The notes under the pieces were generated by a model that did not search any database, was not told the DNA's origin, and saw only the letters and a program-made list of their open reading frames with translations. A program made the translations under genes and the position numbers. From Terriglobia bacterium (GTDB lineage: Bacteria > Acidobacteriota > Terriglobia > Terriglobales > Acidobacteriaceae), in assembly GCA_020073105.1 (NCBI GenBank), contig JAIQFW010000021.1, forward strand, positions 1 to 32,456: 32,456 nucleotides of DNA, written 5' to 3'. Numbering within the stretch: the stretch's first letter is position 1; every line of letters begins with the position of its first letter. Positions 15,506 through 23,237 of this stretch are shown here, in pieces.

Positions 15506-16708
15506 TCAGCCTGCCATAACCTCGGGGACCTTGGTCGCAGGTGGCGTGTTCCGGCTCCTCAGAGCACTGACAACTCCGTCGATGACGACCATGCCGATGC
15601 CCGGCAAATCGCCCTTTTGCACACTGTCTAACAGGGTCTTGCCGGCAGAATGTTGGGCCTTGTCCATGAGGACGAAAGACGCCTCTCGACCCGGTGCGAT
15701 CAACCCGCACTCAAGATTACGCATTCTGGCGGTGTTCCCGGTTGCGAAACAGATCGCGATTTCTGCAGGAATCTCGCCCAGCGAGGACAGCATAGAGATC
15801 ACTCGGATGATCCCCAGCGGCTGCACCCCGGAACCGGCAGGGGAATCTGTGCCCAGGATGAGCCGGCTCAGGCGTTTGAGTTCCTTCGCTGTGCGCATCG
15901 TCAACAGTGCAGCCCGCTCATTTCCGTTATGAACGATCTCCAGGGCCCGGGAGGAGCGTTCACACAGGGCCACGATCTGGTCATCGGGAAGCGCGGTGTG
16001 GCCGCCATTGATATGGCCGACGACGTCTGCATCGGTTTCGAGCACCATGTCCTTGTCAATAAGGCTGGAACCGGGAATCGATGGCCCTCCGGTGTGGATC
16101 GTGCTCTGAATGCCGTATTTCCGCGCCCAGGCGACCATCTGCTTGGCAGTCTTTCCGTCCTTTACACTGCCCAGTCCCACTTCCCCCAGGATCTTCACTC
16201 CAGCGGCAGCCAGTTCTTTGAAGTCGTCTTCGCCCATGCCGTGTTCGATCACCGGAGCCCCGGCGTAGATCTTCACTCCACCGGGACGAAACCCCTGGAA
16301 CGTGCGCTGAGCAGTGATTGCCATCGCTTTCAAGCCGATGATGTCCTTCGGCCGGCCTGGGGTGTGGACCTCGCCCGCCGAAATCATCGTAGTGACCCCG
16401 CCGTGCAGACAGCTGTCGATCCAGCCGACTTGATTTTGCCGGGGTGTCCAGTCTCCGCACACGGGATGTACGTGGCTGTCGATCAACCCGGGCGCCAGTA
16501 CCGTTCCTTTGGCATCAATCGTTGTGGTCGCGTGGGAAGTATCGGTGTCTTTTTCTTTGCCCACAGCCTCGATTCTGCCTGCGACCGCTACCACGGTATC
16601 GGCGTCGAGGATGGGCCGGTCAATGTCACCGCTCAGCAGAAGCCCGATGTTACGGATGACCAGCTTGGAGGGGTTGGCAGCTTTCCCAGATTCGTCATGG
16701 GCCATCAT
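15506..16708 (-). CDS. ena: Enamidase, opens 1,4,5,6-tetrahydro-6-oxonicotinate
   Basis: 400-aa amidohydrolase that resembles Eubacterium barkeri enamidase over its full length. Shared blocks recalled from that enzyme include KSRNTPPA near the C-terminus (here RSRNTPPA), HTGG.SIPGSS, HINGG.TA, GEVGLG and the PGRPKD segment after TTMISAG. The binuclear metal site is intact: H79-V-H81, E176, H205, H232 and D288. The expected reaction is hydrolysis of the cyclic enamide to ammonia and 2-formylglutarate. The start is firm: AGGGAGGAACTC precedes ATGATG. The gene is transcribed away from the nicotinamidase-like gene, with 146 bp between them. It is separated from the hydroxylase/reductase operon by the amidohydrolase and diguanylate cyclase genes. 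Other amidohydrolase activities cannot be excluded, but this match is much closer than to dihydroorotases or deaminases. Confidence 0.85.
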   Translation of the reverse strand: MMAHDESGKAANPSKLVIRNIGLLLSGDIDRPILDADTVVAVAGRIEAVGKEKDTDTSHATTTIDAKGTVLAPGLIDSHVHPVCGDWTPRQNQVGWIDSCLHGGVTTMISAGEVHTPGRPKDIIGLKAMAITAQRTFQGFRPGGVKIYAGAPVIEHGMGEDDFKELAAAGVKILGEVGLGSVKDGKTAKQMVAWARKYGIQSTIHTGGPSIPGSSLIDKDMVLETDADVVGHINGGHTALPDDQIVALCERSSRALEIVHNGNERAALLTMRTAKELKRLSRLILGTDSPAGSGVQPLGIIRVISMLSSLGEIPAEIAICFATGNTARMRNLECGLIAPGREASFVLMDKAQHSAGKTLLDSVQKGDLPGIGMVVIDGVVSALRSRNTPPATKVPEVMAG

Positions 16709-16793
16709 GAGTTCCTCCCTCGCGCCGCGGAATTGGTCTGACCAAGGGGTGCCAAAGCGATTTGCATCCGCCGTAGGCGGCCGCTCAAGCCCC

Positions 16794-16823
16794 TTGTCAG
16801 CCGTGCGGCGACAATGTTATAAG
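16794..16823 (+). promoter_or_regulatory. Sigma-70-type promoter for the nicotinamidase-like gene
   Basis: TTGTCA (16794-16799) and TATAAG (16818-16823) each match the consensus at five of six positions and are separated by 18 bp. They lie 32 bp upstream of the start codon at 16855. AGGA sits about 10 bp before that codon. The region also serves the divergent enamidase gene and could hold a shared operator. Confidence 0.55.
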
Positions 16824-16854
16824 CGCGCACAGTCCCTAACAGGAACGAGAGCAC

Positions 16855-17472
16855 ATGGTATCTCGCAACGTCATTTTTTGGGAAGTCGATACTCAGAATG
16901 ATTTCATGCTGCCCGGTGGCAAGCTCTATGTGCCGGGAGCAGAGAAACTCCTGCCAAATATTCGGCGGCTGACCGACGCAGCCCGACGGGACCTGGTGTT
17001 CCTGGTCTCGCACGGCTGCTTCCACCCTGAGAACGACCCGGAGTTTCAAACTTTTCCACCCCACTGCCTGAAAGGCACGCCTGGCGCGGAGTTTGTTCCC
17101 GAAGCCTTGACGCACCGTTTGGTGCGGGTTCCCAACCAGCCCCAGGAGAAGCTGCCCAGCGATCTCTTCAGCTACCAGCAGATCATCCTAGAGAAGCAAA
17201 CCCTGGACATCTTCGAAAGCCATCACGGTAATGCACTGGTCGAGCGGCTAGGGATGCAGCCGGAGTTCGTGGTTTTTGGCGTCGTCACCGAGTACTGTGT
17301 GCGTTGCGCTGCCAAGGGTTTGCTGCAACGGGGGCGCAAGGTGGCAGTGGTCCAAGACGCCATTGAAACCCTGAAAGCGGAGGACGGCCAGTCTGCTCTG
17401 GCCGAGTTGCAGGCGCTTGGGGCGCGGATGGTGACGACCGGACAAGCACTTGCCCAACTTACGTCAACCTAA
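16855..17472 (+). CDS. Isochorismatase-family hydrolase, nicotinamidase-like
   Basis: 205-aa cysteine hydrolase of the nicotinamidase group. The triad is recognisable: D12 in VDTQNDF, K114 in LEKQTLDIF, and C148 in GVVTEYCVRCA. The PPHCLKGTPGAEF segment (68-80) is also nicotinamidase-like, with H70 as a likely metal ligand. The metal motif, normally Asp-x-His in DWHP, reads C55-F-H57 here, so the usual Asp is replaced by Cys unless the alignment shifts. The expected reaction is nicotinamide to nicotinate and ammonia, feeding the pathway of the divergent enamidase gene. Other cysteine hydrolases of this fold act on N-carbamoylsarcosine or maleamate, the latter also from nicotinate breakdown. 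Substrate is therefore moderately supported. Confidence 0.75.
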   Translation: MVSRNVIFWEVDTQNDFMLPGGKLYVPGAEKLLPNIRRLTDAARRDLVFLVSHGCFHPENDPEFQTFPPHCLKGTPGAEFVPEALTHRLVRVPNQPQEKLPSDLFSYQQIILEKQTLDIFESHHGNALVERLGMQPEFVVFGVVTEYCVRCAAKGLLQRGRKVAVVQDAIETLKAEDGQSALAELQALGARMVTTGQALAQLTST

Positions 17473-17502
17473 GCCGGGGTAACCTCTCCTCTGCGAACGA
17501 GG

Positions 17503-18696
17503 TCAGTGCTGCGCCCGCGCCAGATCGCGAATCTGGTTCAGGTACCCAACGTACACTGGAATTGGAATGTCGGGCGAATCGCCATCATTGAGGAAGTGTT
17601 CCAGCCGGATCTCCAGCGGAATCGTGCGGATCACTTCGCCAAACCGGGGCATCTGCAGGTACTTCACTTTCCATATCTCGATCATCCGTGAGCGAAAATC
17701 CTCGCTGATGAAACCCATCCTCCGCTCACCCAGATAAACATCATCAAAGTGATGCTCGGCCAGCATTGTGCGCAGTGGATCGTTGTCCGGCGAGAAGGTG
17801 TAAACCAAGTGGAAGAGATCGGCCAGATCTCCCCACAGGACCTTCTCTTCAAATGCGCTAAAACGAAAGGGCGTACGGCGGCGCTGTTGAACCAGACGGG
17901 GGTGGTCGCCGGCCACCAGGCCATGTCGACCCAGTTCATCGCGAAACCAGTGCAGACGCTCCGCAGTTAGGTTGTGGCGCAGGAACTCAACCGCGTAAGC
18001 ATTCGGCAAATACAACTTGGGATCGGTGTCGAGACGTGCAAGCCAAGAGGTCCAGTCCCTCTGCTCCAACTGCTTAAGCAGGTCCTCTAGGTCCGCAATG
18101 GTCGTGTCGGGGTGATACTTCACCGCTTGCCAGAAATGCTCAGTGGAGTCATAAGTGGAGCCATACAGTTGGATGCCCTCCTCAATTGGGTACCAGTTAG
18201 AGAGCACCCGTCCGGGAATGGATGGAGATGCGCTCCAACAGTTCAGCGAGTGTTTCCATTTCTCCTGCACCGCTAGAAACGCCTCCGCGTAACCCTGCGG
18301 GACCACCTCCTTCACCTGCGCCAGCGCCTGCCGAAGGTCCTGGCTGGTGTGTGTTACCAACGTCTCGAGCGGGCGCTCGTCTGCCATCGAGATGATCCGG
18401 CTCTCAATTCCCCGGCGCAGCAGGTCCTTGGCCAGACTCTCGCGTTCCGCATCCGCCAAGTTCCAGCGCCGTGTCTGGGACTCGATGTAGGGGAACAACT
18501 CGGCCAGCGATTTGAATTCGATGAAGCCGTGAACGGCAAAGGTGACCGGGTGGCCCTCTTTGAGAACTACGGTGGAGGGAGTAACGATTGCTTGAAGGGG
18601 CACCCGTTCGGCCGACAGGGGCGCGCCCAGGATCGTAGTGGTGAATGTAATCTGCACGACGAACGCGAATACAGCTTGTCTCTTTCCCACGAACAC
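17503..18696 (-). CDS. Secreted protein with NADAR (YbiA)-like motifs, function unknown
   Basis: 397-aa protein with a signal peptide (hydrophobic residues about 9-25, cleavage near PLSA) and a GTG start with a weak upstream GATGAGAG. The first 150 residues are not recognised. The stretch LSNWYPIEEGIQLYGSTYDS then TEHFWQAVKYHP (about 165-196) resembles the NADAR signature (SN-phe/tyr, x-Gly-x-Tyr-x-Ser-x-Glu-His-x-x-Gln-Ala-x-Lys). Near the C-terminus KVKYLQMPRFGEVIRTIP resembles the KF-x-Q-N-P-x-L segment of the same fold, ending with GYLNQIRDLARAQ. The two blocks are separated by an unusually long insert. NADAR proteins cleave N-glycosidic bonds in riboflavin precursors or ADP-ribosylated guanine, and are cytoplasmic. 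Export would be new. It is convergent with the nicotinamidase-like gene. Confidence 0.5.
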   Translation of the reverse strand: MFVGKRQAVFAFVVQITFTTTILGAPLSAERVPLQAIVTPSTVVLKEGHPVTFAVHGFIEFKSLAELFPYIESQTRRWNLADAERESLAKDLLRRGIESRIISMADERPLETLVTHTSQDLRQALAQVKEVVPQGYAEAFLAVQEKWKHSLNCWSASPSIPGRVLSNWYPIEEGIQLYGSTYDSTEHFWQAVKYHPDTTIADLEDLLKQLEQRDWTSWLARLDTDPKLYLPNAYAVEFLRHNLTAERLHWFRDELGRHGLVAGDHPRLVQQRRRTPFRFSAFEEKVLWGDLADLFHLVYTFSPDNDPLRTMLAEHHFDDVYLGERRMGFISEDFRSRMIEIWKVKYLQMPRFGEVIRTIPLEIRLEHFLNDGDSPDIPIPVYVGYLNQIRDLARAQH

Positions 18697-18800
18697 CTCT
18701 CATCCCGCCTTCGGCCACGGGCCGTGCAATAATCCCATGAATACTTTCCGAACTACAAACAGGATTCTTCTCGCCTCAACCAGTTTGCTATCCTACAGCG

Positions 18801-19766
18801 ATGCCACGCACCTTTCTGATTGATACCGACACAGCCTCCGACGACGCCGTTGCTCTCATCATGGCTCTCCGTGCGCCCAATGTCCGCGTGGTGGCGATTA
18901 CGACGGTCGCCGGCAATGTCCCGGTCAGTCAATCCACGCGCAACGCGCTTTATACGGTTGAGTTGTGCGGGGCGAATGTGCCGGTTTATGCCGGCGCGGA
19001 CAAGCCCCTCCTGCGCACCTATCAAAATGCCACCTGGTTCCATGGGCGCGACGGTCTGGGAGACCACAACTACCCGGCGCCTCATCGCTCTCCGGAGAAG
19101 TTGCACGCGGTTGACGCAATCATCGAAACGACCGAAGCCAACCCTGGCCTGGTCATCGTTACCCTGGCGCCGCTCACTAATCTCGCGCTCGCCGTGGCCA
19201 AGAAGCCATCGATTGCTGCCAAGGTCAGCCGCTGCGTGATCATGGGAGGCGCTCCCTGCTGCGAGGGCAACGTGACTCCCGCCGCGGAGTACAACATCTG
19301 GGTTGATCCCGAGGCTGCACGCATGGTCATGCTCAGCGGCCTTCCGGTCGAACTTGTGGGCTGGCAGACCTCGCGGGGAAGTGCAGTCGTTCACGAGGAC
19401 GATATCACGAAGATCCTGGGCTTCAACAACCCAGTCGCCCGCTTTGCCATCGAGTGCAACAGCCACGCACGGAAAGCGTACAAAGTGCAAACGGGGGAGG
19501 ATGGAATCTCGCTACCCGATCCGGTAGCCATGAGCGTCGCCCTCGACCCAAGCATCGGAACCGATTGGAGCACGCACTGGGTGGACGTCGAGACCCAGAG
19601 CGAACTGACGCGCGGCATGACGGTCGTGGATCGGCTGAACGTCGCAAAAGATGACCGCAACAAGGCGGTTTGGGAGCCCGTCACATCCAAGGCACCGAAC
19701 GCTAAGGTGTGCTGGACGATCGACACCAAGCGCTGGAAGGAATCGCTGTTCACTGCTTTGCGGTAG
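18801..19766 (+). CDS. Nucleoside hydrolase, IunH/RihA family
   Basis: 321-aa enzyme of the inosine/uridine-preferring nucleoside hydrolase family, releasing a base and ribose. The calcium-binding motif is present as DTDTASDD (D8, D10, D14, D15; the usual Gly is Ala). T126 in LAPLTNLA, N165 in EYNIWVDPEAA and the late metal Asp D240 are also conserved. The residue before that last Asp is Pro (LPDPVAM), where purine-acting members have His that protonates the leaving base, so base preference may differ. Context points to pyrimidine or nicotinamide ribosides. A weak ribosome-binding site precedes the ATG. It is convergent with and adjacent to the hydantoinase gene. Confidence 0.88.
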   Translation: MPRTFLIDTDTASDDAVALIMALRAPNVRVVAITTVAGNVPVSQSTRNALYTVELCGANVPVYAGADKPLLRTYQNATWFHGRDGLGDHNYPAPHRSPEKLHAVDAIIETTEANPGLVIVTLAPLTNLALAVAKKPSIAAKVSRCVIMGGAPCCEGNVTPAAEYNIWVDPEAARMVMLSGLPVELVGWQTSRGSAVVHEDDITKILGFNNPVARFAIECNSHARKAYKVQTGEDGISLPDPVAMSVALDPSIGTDWSTHWVDVETQSELTRGMTVVDRLNVAKDDRNKAVWEPVTSKAPNAKVCWTIDTKRWKESLFTALR

Positions 19767-21158
19767 TTATGGCTGCGAGTAGAGCGCCCTCTTCACAAAC
19801 TCGCCCGCTCCAGCGCGTCCCAGAAACTTGTCCCCCTCCACCACTACGCGACCGCGGGAAAGCACCACGTCCGGCATCCCCGTAACCTGGATTCCTTCAA
19901 ACATCGAATAATCTACCCGCATGTGGTGGGTCTTGGCGCTGATGGTGTGCTTGCGTTTGGGGTCAAAAATCACCAGATCGGCATCGCTGCCCACGGCAAT
20001 CGTTCCTTTGCACGGATACAGGCCGAATAGCTTGGCCGGAGTTGTGGAAACCAGTTCCACAAAACGATTCACGCTGAACCGCCCTGCCGCTACACCTCCA
20101 GAATAAATCAGGCTCATGCGGTGTTCGATGCCCGGTCCACCGTTGGGAATCTTGGTGAAATCATCCTTGCCCAGCTCTTTTTGTTCCTTGAAGCAAAAAG
20201 GACAGTGATCGGTCGAAACTACCTGCAGATGGTCGCGTTTGAGCCCGTTCCAGAGCTTTTCCTGGTGCCACTTCTCGCGCAGGGGAGGAGTGAAGACATA
20301 CTTCGCTCCTTCAAAACCCGGCGCATCAAAGTTCTCGAGCGAGAGATACAAATACTGCGGGCAGGTCTCCGCATAGACGGGAAGGCCGCGGTCGCGCGCC
20401 TCGCGCACTTTTTCGAGCGCCTCATTGCAGCTCAGGTGCACGATGTAGACAGGGGCGCCCGCCATCTCGGCCAGTGCGATGGCCCGAGACGTAGCCTCGG
20501 CTTCCGCCGTGGTCGGCCGGGTTAAGGCGTGATACTTCGGCGCCTTCTTCCCTTCCGCCAGGGCCTGCTGCACGATGACGTCAATCGCATTGCCATTTTC
20601 AGCGTGCATGCAGACCAAGCCACCGTTTTTCGCTGTCGTCCGCAGCGCCTTGAAGATACTGCCATCGTCGAGCATGAAGACGCCGGGATACGCCATAAAC
20701 AGCTTGAAGCTGGTAATGCCTTCCCGCACAAGCGCGTTCATCTCATCGAGTTGCGCGTCCGCCAATTCGGTAATGATGCAGTGAAACGCATAGTCGCAGA
20801 CGGCTTTGCTGGAAGCCTTTTGCATCCAGGTGTCGAAAGCCGTCCGCAGCGACTGGCCTTTGTACTGGATTGCGAAATCAATCAGCGTGGTCGTCCCACC
20901 AAAGGTAGCAGCCCTCGTGCCGGTTTCGAAGTCGTCCGCGCTGGTCGTGCCTCCGAAGGGCATATCAAGGTGGGTGTGCACGTCGATCCCGCCCGGCAGC
21001 ACGTACTTTCCGACAGCGTCGATGATGCGGGTGGCGTTTTCGCGGGGCAGGTTCTGTCCGATGGCGGCAATCTTGCCGTTGCTGATGGCGACGTCGCTCC
21101 CATAGGTGTCCGTCGCAGTGACCACGCGACCGTTCGTGATGATGGTGTCAAAGGCCAT
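19767..21158 (-). CDS. Dihydropyrimidinase / D-hydantoinase
   Basis: 463-aa cyclic amidohydrolase. The binuclear zinc site is complete: H61-T-H63, the carboxylated lysine K152 in TSFKLFMAYPG, H185, H241 and D317 in STDHCPF. Y157 in that same lysine block is the position that contacts substrate in the family. It would open 5,6-dihydrouracil, dihydrothymine or hydantoins to N-carbamoyl amino acids, the substrates of the amidase encoded at 24691-25584. The start at 21158 (MAFDTIITNG) is chosen because GCAGGAG lies upstream and the N-terminus matches the family; a 25-residue extension is unlike it. It is divergent from the LLM oxidoreductase gene with a repeat element between them, and its last base adjoins the nucleoside hydrolase gene. 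Confidence 0.92.
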   Translation of the reverse strand: MAFDTIITNGRVVTATDTYGSDVAISNGKIAAIGQNLPRENATRIIDAVGKYVLPGGIDVHTHLDMPFGGTTSADDFETGTRAATFGGTTTLIDFAIQYKGQSLRTAFDTWMQKASSKAVCDYAFHCIITELADAQLDEMNALVREGITSFKLFMAYPGVFMLDDGSIFKALRTTAKNGGLVCMHAENGNAIDVIVQQALAEGKKAPKYHALTRPTTAEAEATSRAIALAEMAGAPVYIVHLSCNEALEKVREARDRGLPVYAETCPQYLYLSLENFDAPGFEGAKYVFTPPLREKWHQEKLWNGLKRDHLQVVSTDHCPFCFKEQKELGKDDFTKIPNGGPGIEHRMSLIYSGGVAAGRFSVNRFVELVSTTPAKLFGLYPCKGTIAVGSDADLVIFDPKRKHTISAKTHHMRVDYSMFEGIQVTGMPDVVLSRGRVVVEGDKFLGRAGAGEFVKRALYSQP

Positions 21159-21204
21159 AACAGCACACTCCTGCTGGCAAAACATGCATTCTATGCTATT
21201 TTCG

Positions 21205-21317
21205 TTGTCATTCCGAGCCGCTCGAAGCCGCACGTGCGCGGTGAGGGCGTGTCGAGGAATCTGCAGTTCTGCGGGCTGTGACCAACTGCAGACCCCTCGC
21301 TACGCTCGGGATGGCAA
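21205..21317. repeat. REP/MITE-like imperfect inverted repeat
   Basis: The outer arms TTGTCATTCCGAGC (21205-21218) and GCTCGGGATGGCAA (21304-21317) pair at 12 of 14 positions. Inner arms CTGCAGTT (21261-21268) and AACTGCAG (21284-21291) pair perfectly. The words GTCATTCCGAGC and GAGGAATC are typical of a dispersed palindromic repeat common in Acidobacteriota genomes (recalled, not searched). No transposase is present. It lies between two divergent genes and could fold into a long stem or supply promoter sequence. Confidence 0.7.
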
Positions 21318-21392
21318 TTCATTTAGGATTTCAGCAACGTAGTCGCAAAGCAGCCGATCTGAACGAAGCAGGGGTAGCAACAAGGAGGCACC

Positions 21393-22382
21393 ATGCACTT
21401 CGGTATCACCATCAAGCCCGACATGACGGTAGAACGTATTCTGGCCCTCACCCGCCAGGCCGAGGCCGCCGGATTTGAGTACGGCTGGATCTTCGATTCT
21501 CACGTACTATGGCTAGAACCCTACCCGTTGCTGACCTTGATGGCGGCGAATACCAAGAAGATGCGCCTCGGTCCGTGCGTCACGAATCCCGCGGTGCGCG
21601 ACCTCACGGTGACCTCGAGCCTGTTCGCCACTCTGAACCTGATTTCAGGAGGGCGCATGCAGCTTGGCATCGGCCGCGGCGACAGTTCGCGGCGAGTGCT
21701 GGGCAAGAAACCGGTCGGGGCGGGCGATCTGGAACGGGCGATCAGGACTTTCCGTGAGCTGACCTCAGGACAGGAGATCGATTACGACGGCCAGCCCACA
21801 AAACTTTCCTGGGCGAAAGGCTCGCCTCCCGTGTGGGTGGCGGGATATGGGCCCAAGGTACTGGACCTCGCCGGCAGAGTTGGGGATGGCGTCATTCTGC
21901 AGTTCGCCGATCCTGACCTGATCGCGTGGTGCCTGAGCTTTGTGAAGAAAGGAGCAGAAACTGCGGGACGGGACTGGCGCAAGATCGAAGTGATGGCCGC
22001 CGCGCCGGTGTGGATTTCTGACGATTTGAAGGTCGCGCGGGACCGGGTGCGCTGGTTTCCGGCCTTGGTTTCCAACCACGTGGTGGATTTGATCTCGCGT
22101 TACAAGCCGGAGGAACTCCCGCCAGCCCTGACCTCTTATGTGAGCAGTCGCGATCATTACGATTACCGGGAGCATTGCGAAGTTGACAGCGAGCACTCGA
22201 AATTTGTCTCGGATGACGTCGTGGACCGTTTCTGCGTCGTCGGGACTGCGGAAGCGCACCGGCAGAAGCTTCGCAAGTTGGCCAGCGTGGGCGTGACCCA
22301 GTTCAATGTGTATCTAATGTGCGGCGAGGAAGAGGAGACGCTGGAGCAGTACAAGAAGGAGGTGTTGCCGACTTTCAAGTAA
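21393..22382 (+). CDS. LLM-class flavin/F420-dependent oxidoreductase
   Basis: 329-aa luciferase-like TIM-barrel oxidoreductase. Family marks are MHFGITIKPD at the N-terminus, AEAAGFEYGWIFDSHV, the RLGPCVTNPAVRDLTVTSS segment, and LISGGRMQLGIGRGDSSRR, which forms part of the cofactor-phosphate site. GTAEAHRQKL near the C-terminus is also characteristic. Such enzymes use reduced FMN or F420. The cofactor cannot be read from sequence alone, though the family resembles those annotated as F420-dependent. An excellent AAGGAGG sits five bases before the ATG. Its position opposite a hydantoinase suggests a redox step in cyclic amide or pyrimidine breakdown, but the reaction is unknown. Its 3' end overlaps the convergent DNA glycosylase gene by 8 bp. 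Confidence 0.87.
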   Translation: MHFGITIKPDMTVERILALTRQAEAAGFEYGWIFDSHVLWLEPYPLLTLMAANTKKMRLGPCVTNPAVRDLTVTSSLFATLNLISGGRMQLGIGRGDSSRRVLGKKPVGAGDLERAIRTFRELTSGQEIDYDGQPTKLSWAKGSPPVWVAGYGPKVLDLAGRVGDGVILQFADPDLIAWCLSFVKKGAETAGRDWRKIEVMAAAPVWISDDLKVARDRVRWFPALVSNHVVDLISRYKPEELPPALTSYVSSRDHYDYREHCEVDSEHSKFVSDDVVDRFCVVGTAEAHRQKLRKLASVGVTQFNVYLMCGEEEETLEQYKKEVLPTFK

Positions 22383-23178
22383 GCCCTCGAGCGTAATAGT
22401 CGCAATACTTGGCCGCACCGCAGCGCGAACAAGAAGGATTTGTCTCCAAGCATATGCCACGTTCAAGACCGACTTCTCTGGCCTGCACCTGACCGTAGCT
22501 CACGAAGACAATGTCAACATATCGAATCGGGTACGCGGTAGCCTGCGCGAATTTCCTCCCTTCCTGAATTAACGCGACGTACAAGGGATCGCCCGTCAAG
22601 TCATTCTGGACAAGCGCGAGCCGTTTGAAAATGCGCTCAATGACACGATCCGGCTTGAGGACAGGGAGCCCAATGTCCGTCATGAAGTGAAAGGCGGTCC
22701 TCTCACCCAGGAACCCAAAAAGCTGTCGAAAGTTCTCCCGAAGGCCGATGATCTCCTGATCAGACTGTGCAGGCGGTAGGGAAAGAACGTAATCCCGAAA
22801 CGAACCGCGCTTGCCGATGATGTCCCTGAATGCCCTCGCGTTCCTTATGCACGCCCGAACTTTGCCATCATGTCTTATCATCTGCGAGTCGTTGAGGATG
22901 GACTGAACTTTGTGCTCGTCGTAGTCTGCAACAACACTGTAAATTGGGAAATGTCGGTCAATGACGGGCAGTTTGTTTGTGACTGTCTGGGCCTTAAATC
23001 CAGAATAGAAGACAATGTGAACGAGCATCGTGTAGTACTCGTCATCCGTAAAGCGTTTGCCTTCGAGGTGTTTAAACGGCTCTAGCTCTGCTCGGATCTG
23101 GTCACGGGAAAGTGTGCGAGAGCCAACCTCGAAGAGTGTAGACTCGATCCCATCGAAGATTGCTTTGTAGGCTTTCAT
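22375..23178 (-). CDS. HhH-family DNA glycosylase with endonuclease III-type Fe-S motif
   Basis: 267-aa predicted base-excision repair glycosylase. The N-terminal half resembles 3-methyladenine glycosylase I (VFYSGFKAQTVTNKL, then MIRHDGKVRACIRNARAF). The region FGFLGERTAFHFMTDIGLPV then KPDRVIERIFKRL resembles the helix-hairpin-helix and catalytic Asp (D177) part of HhH-GPD enzymes. The C-terminus holds C243-x6-C250-x2-C253-x5-C259, exactly the [4Fe-4S] spacing of endonuclease III and MutY, instead of the zinc site of Tag. A strong GGGGGAGGAGTC ribosome-binding site fixes the start. Base composition looks AT-richer than its neighbours, which hints at separate origin (impression, not computed). 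It ends the long minus-strand gene run and has no evident link to nucleobase catabolism except shared chemistry on modified bases. Confidence 0.75.
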   Translation of the reverse strand: MKAYKAIFDGIESTLFEVGSRTLSRDQIRAELEPFKHLEGKRFTDDEYYTMLVHIVFYSGFKAQTVTNKLPVIDRHFPIYSVVADYDEHKVQSILNDSQMIRHDGKVRACIRNARAFRDIIGKRGSFRDYVLSLPPAQSDQEIIGLRENFRQLFGFLGERTAFHFMTDIGLPVLKPDRVIERIFKRLALVQNDLTGDPLYVALIQEGRKFAQATAYPIRYVDIVFVSYGQVQAREVGLERGICLETNPSCSRCGAAKYCDYYARGLT

Positions 23179-23237
23179 GACTCCTCCCCCGAACTGCCTA
23201 ACTTAGAATGTGTCCAGGGCCGAACAAATCCCCCAAC

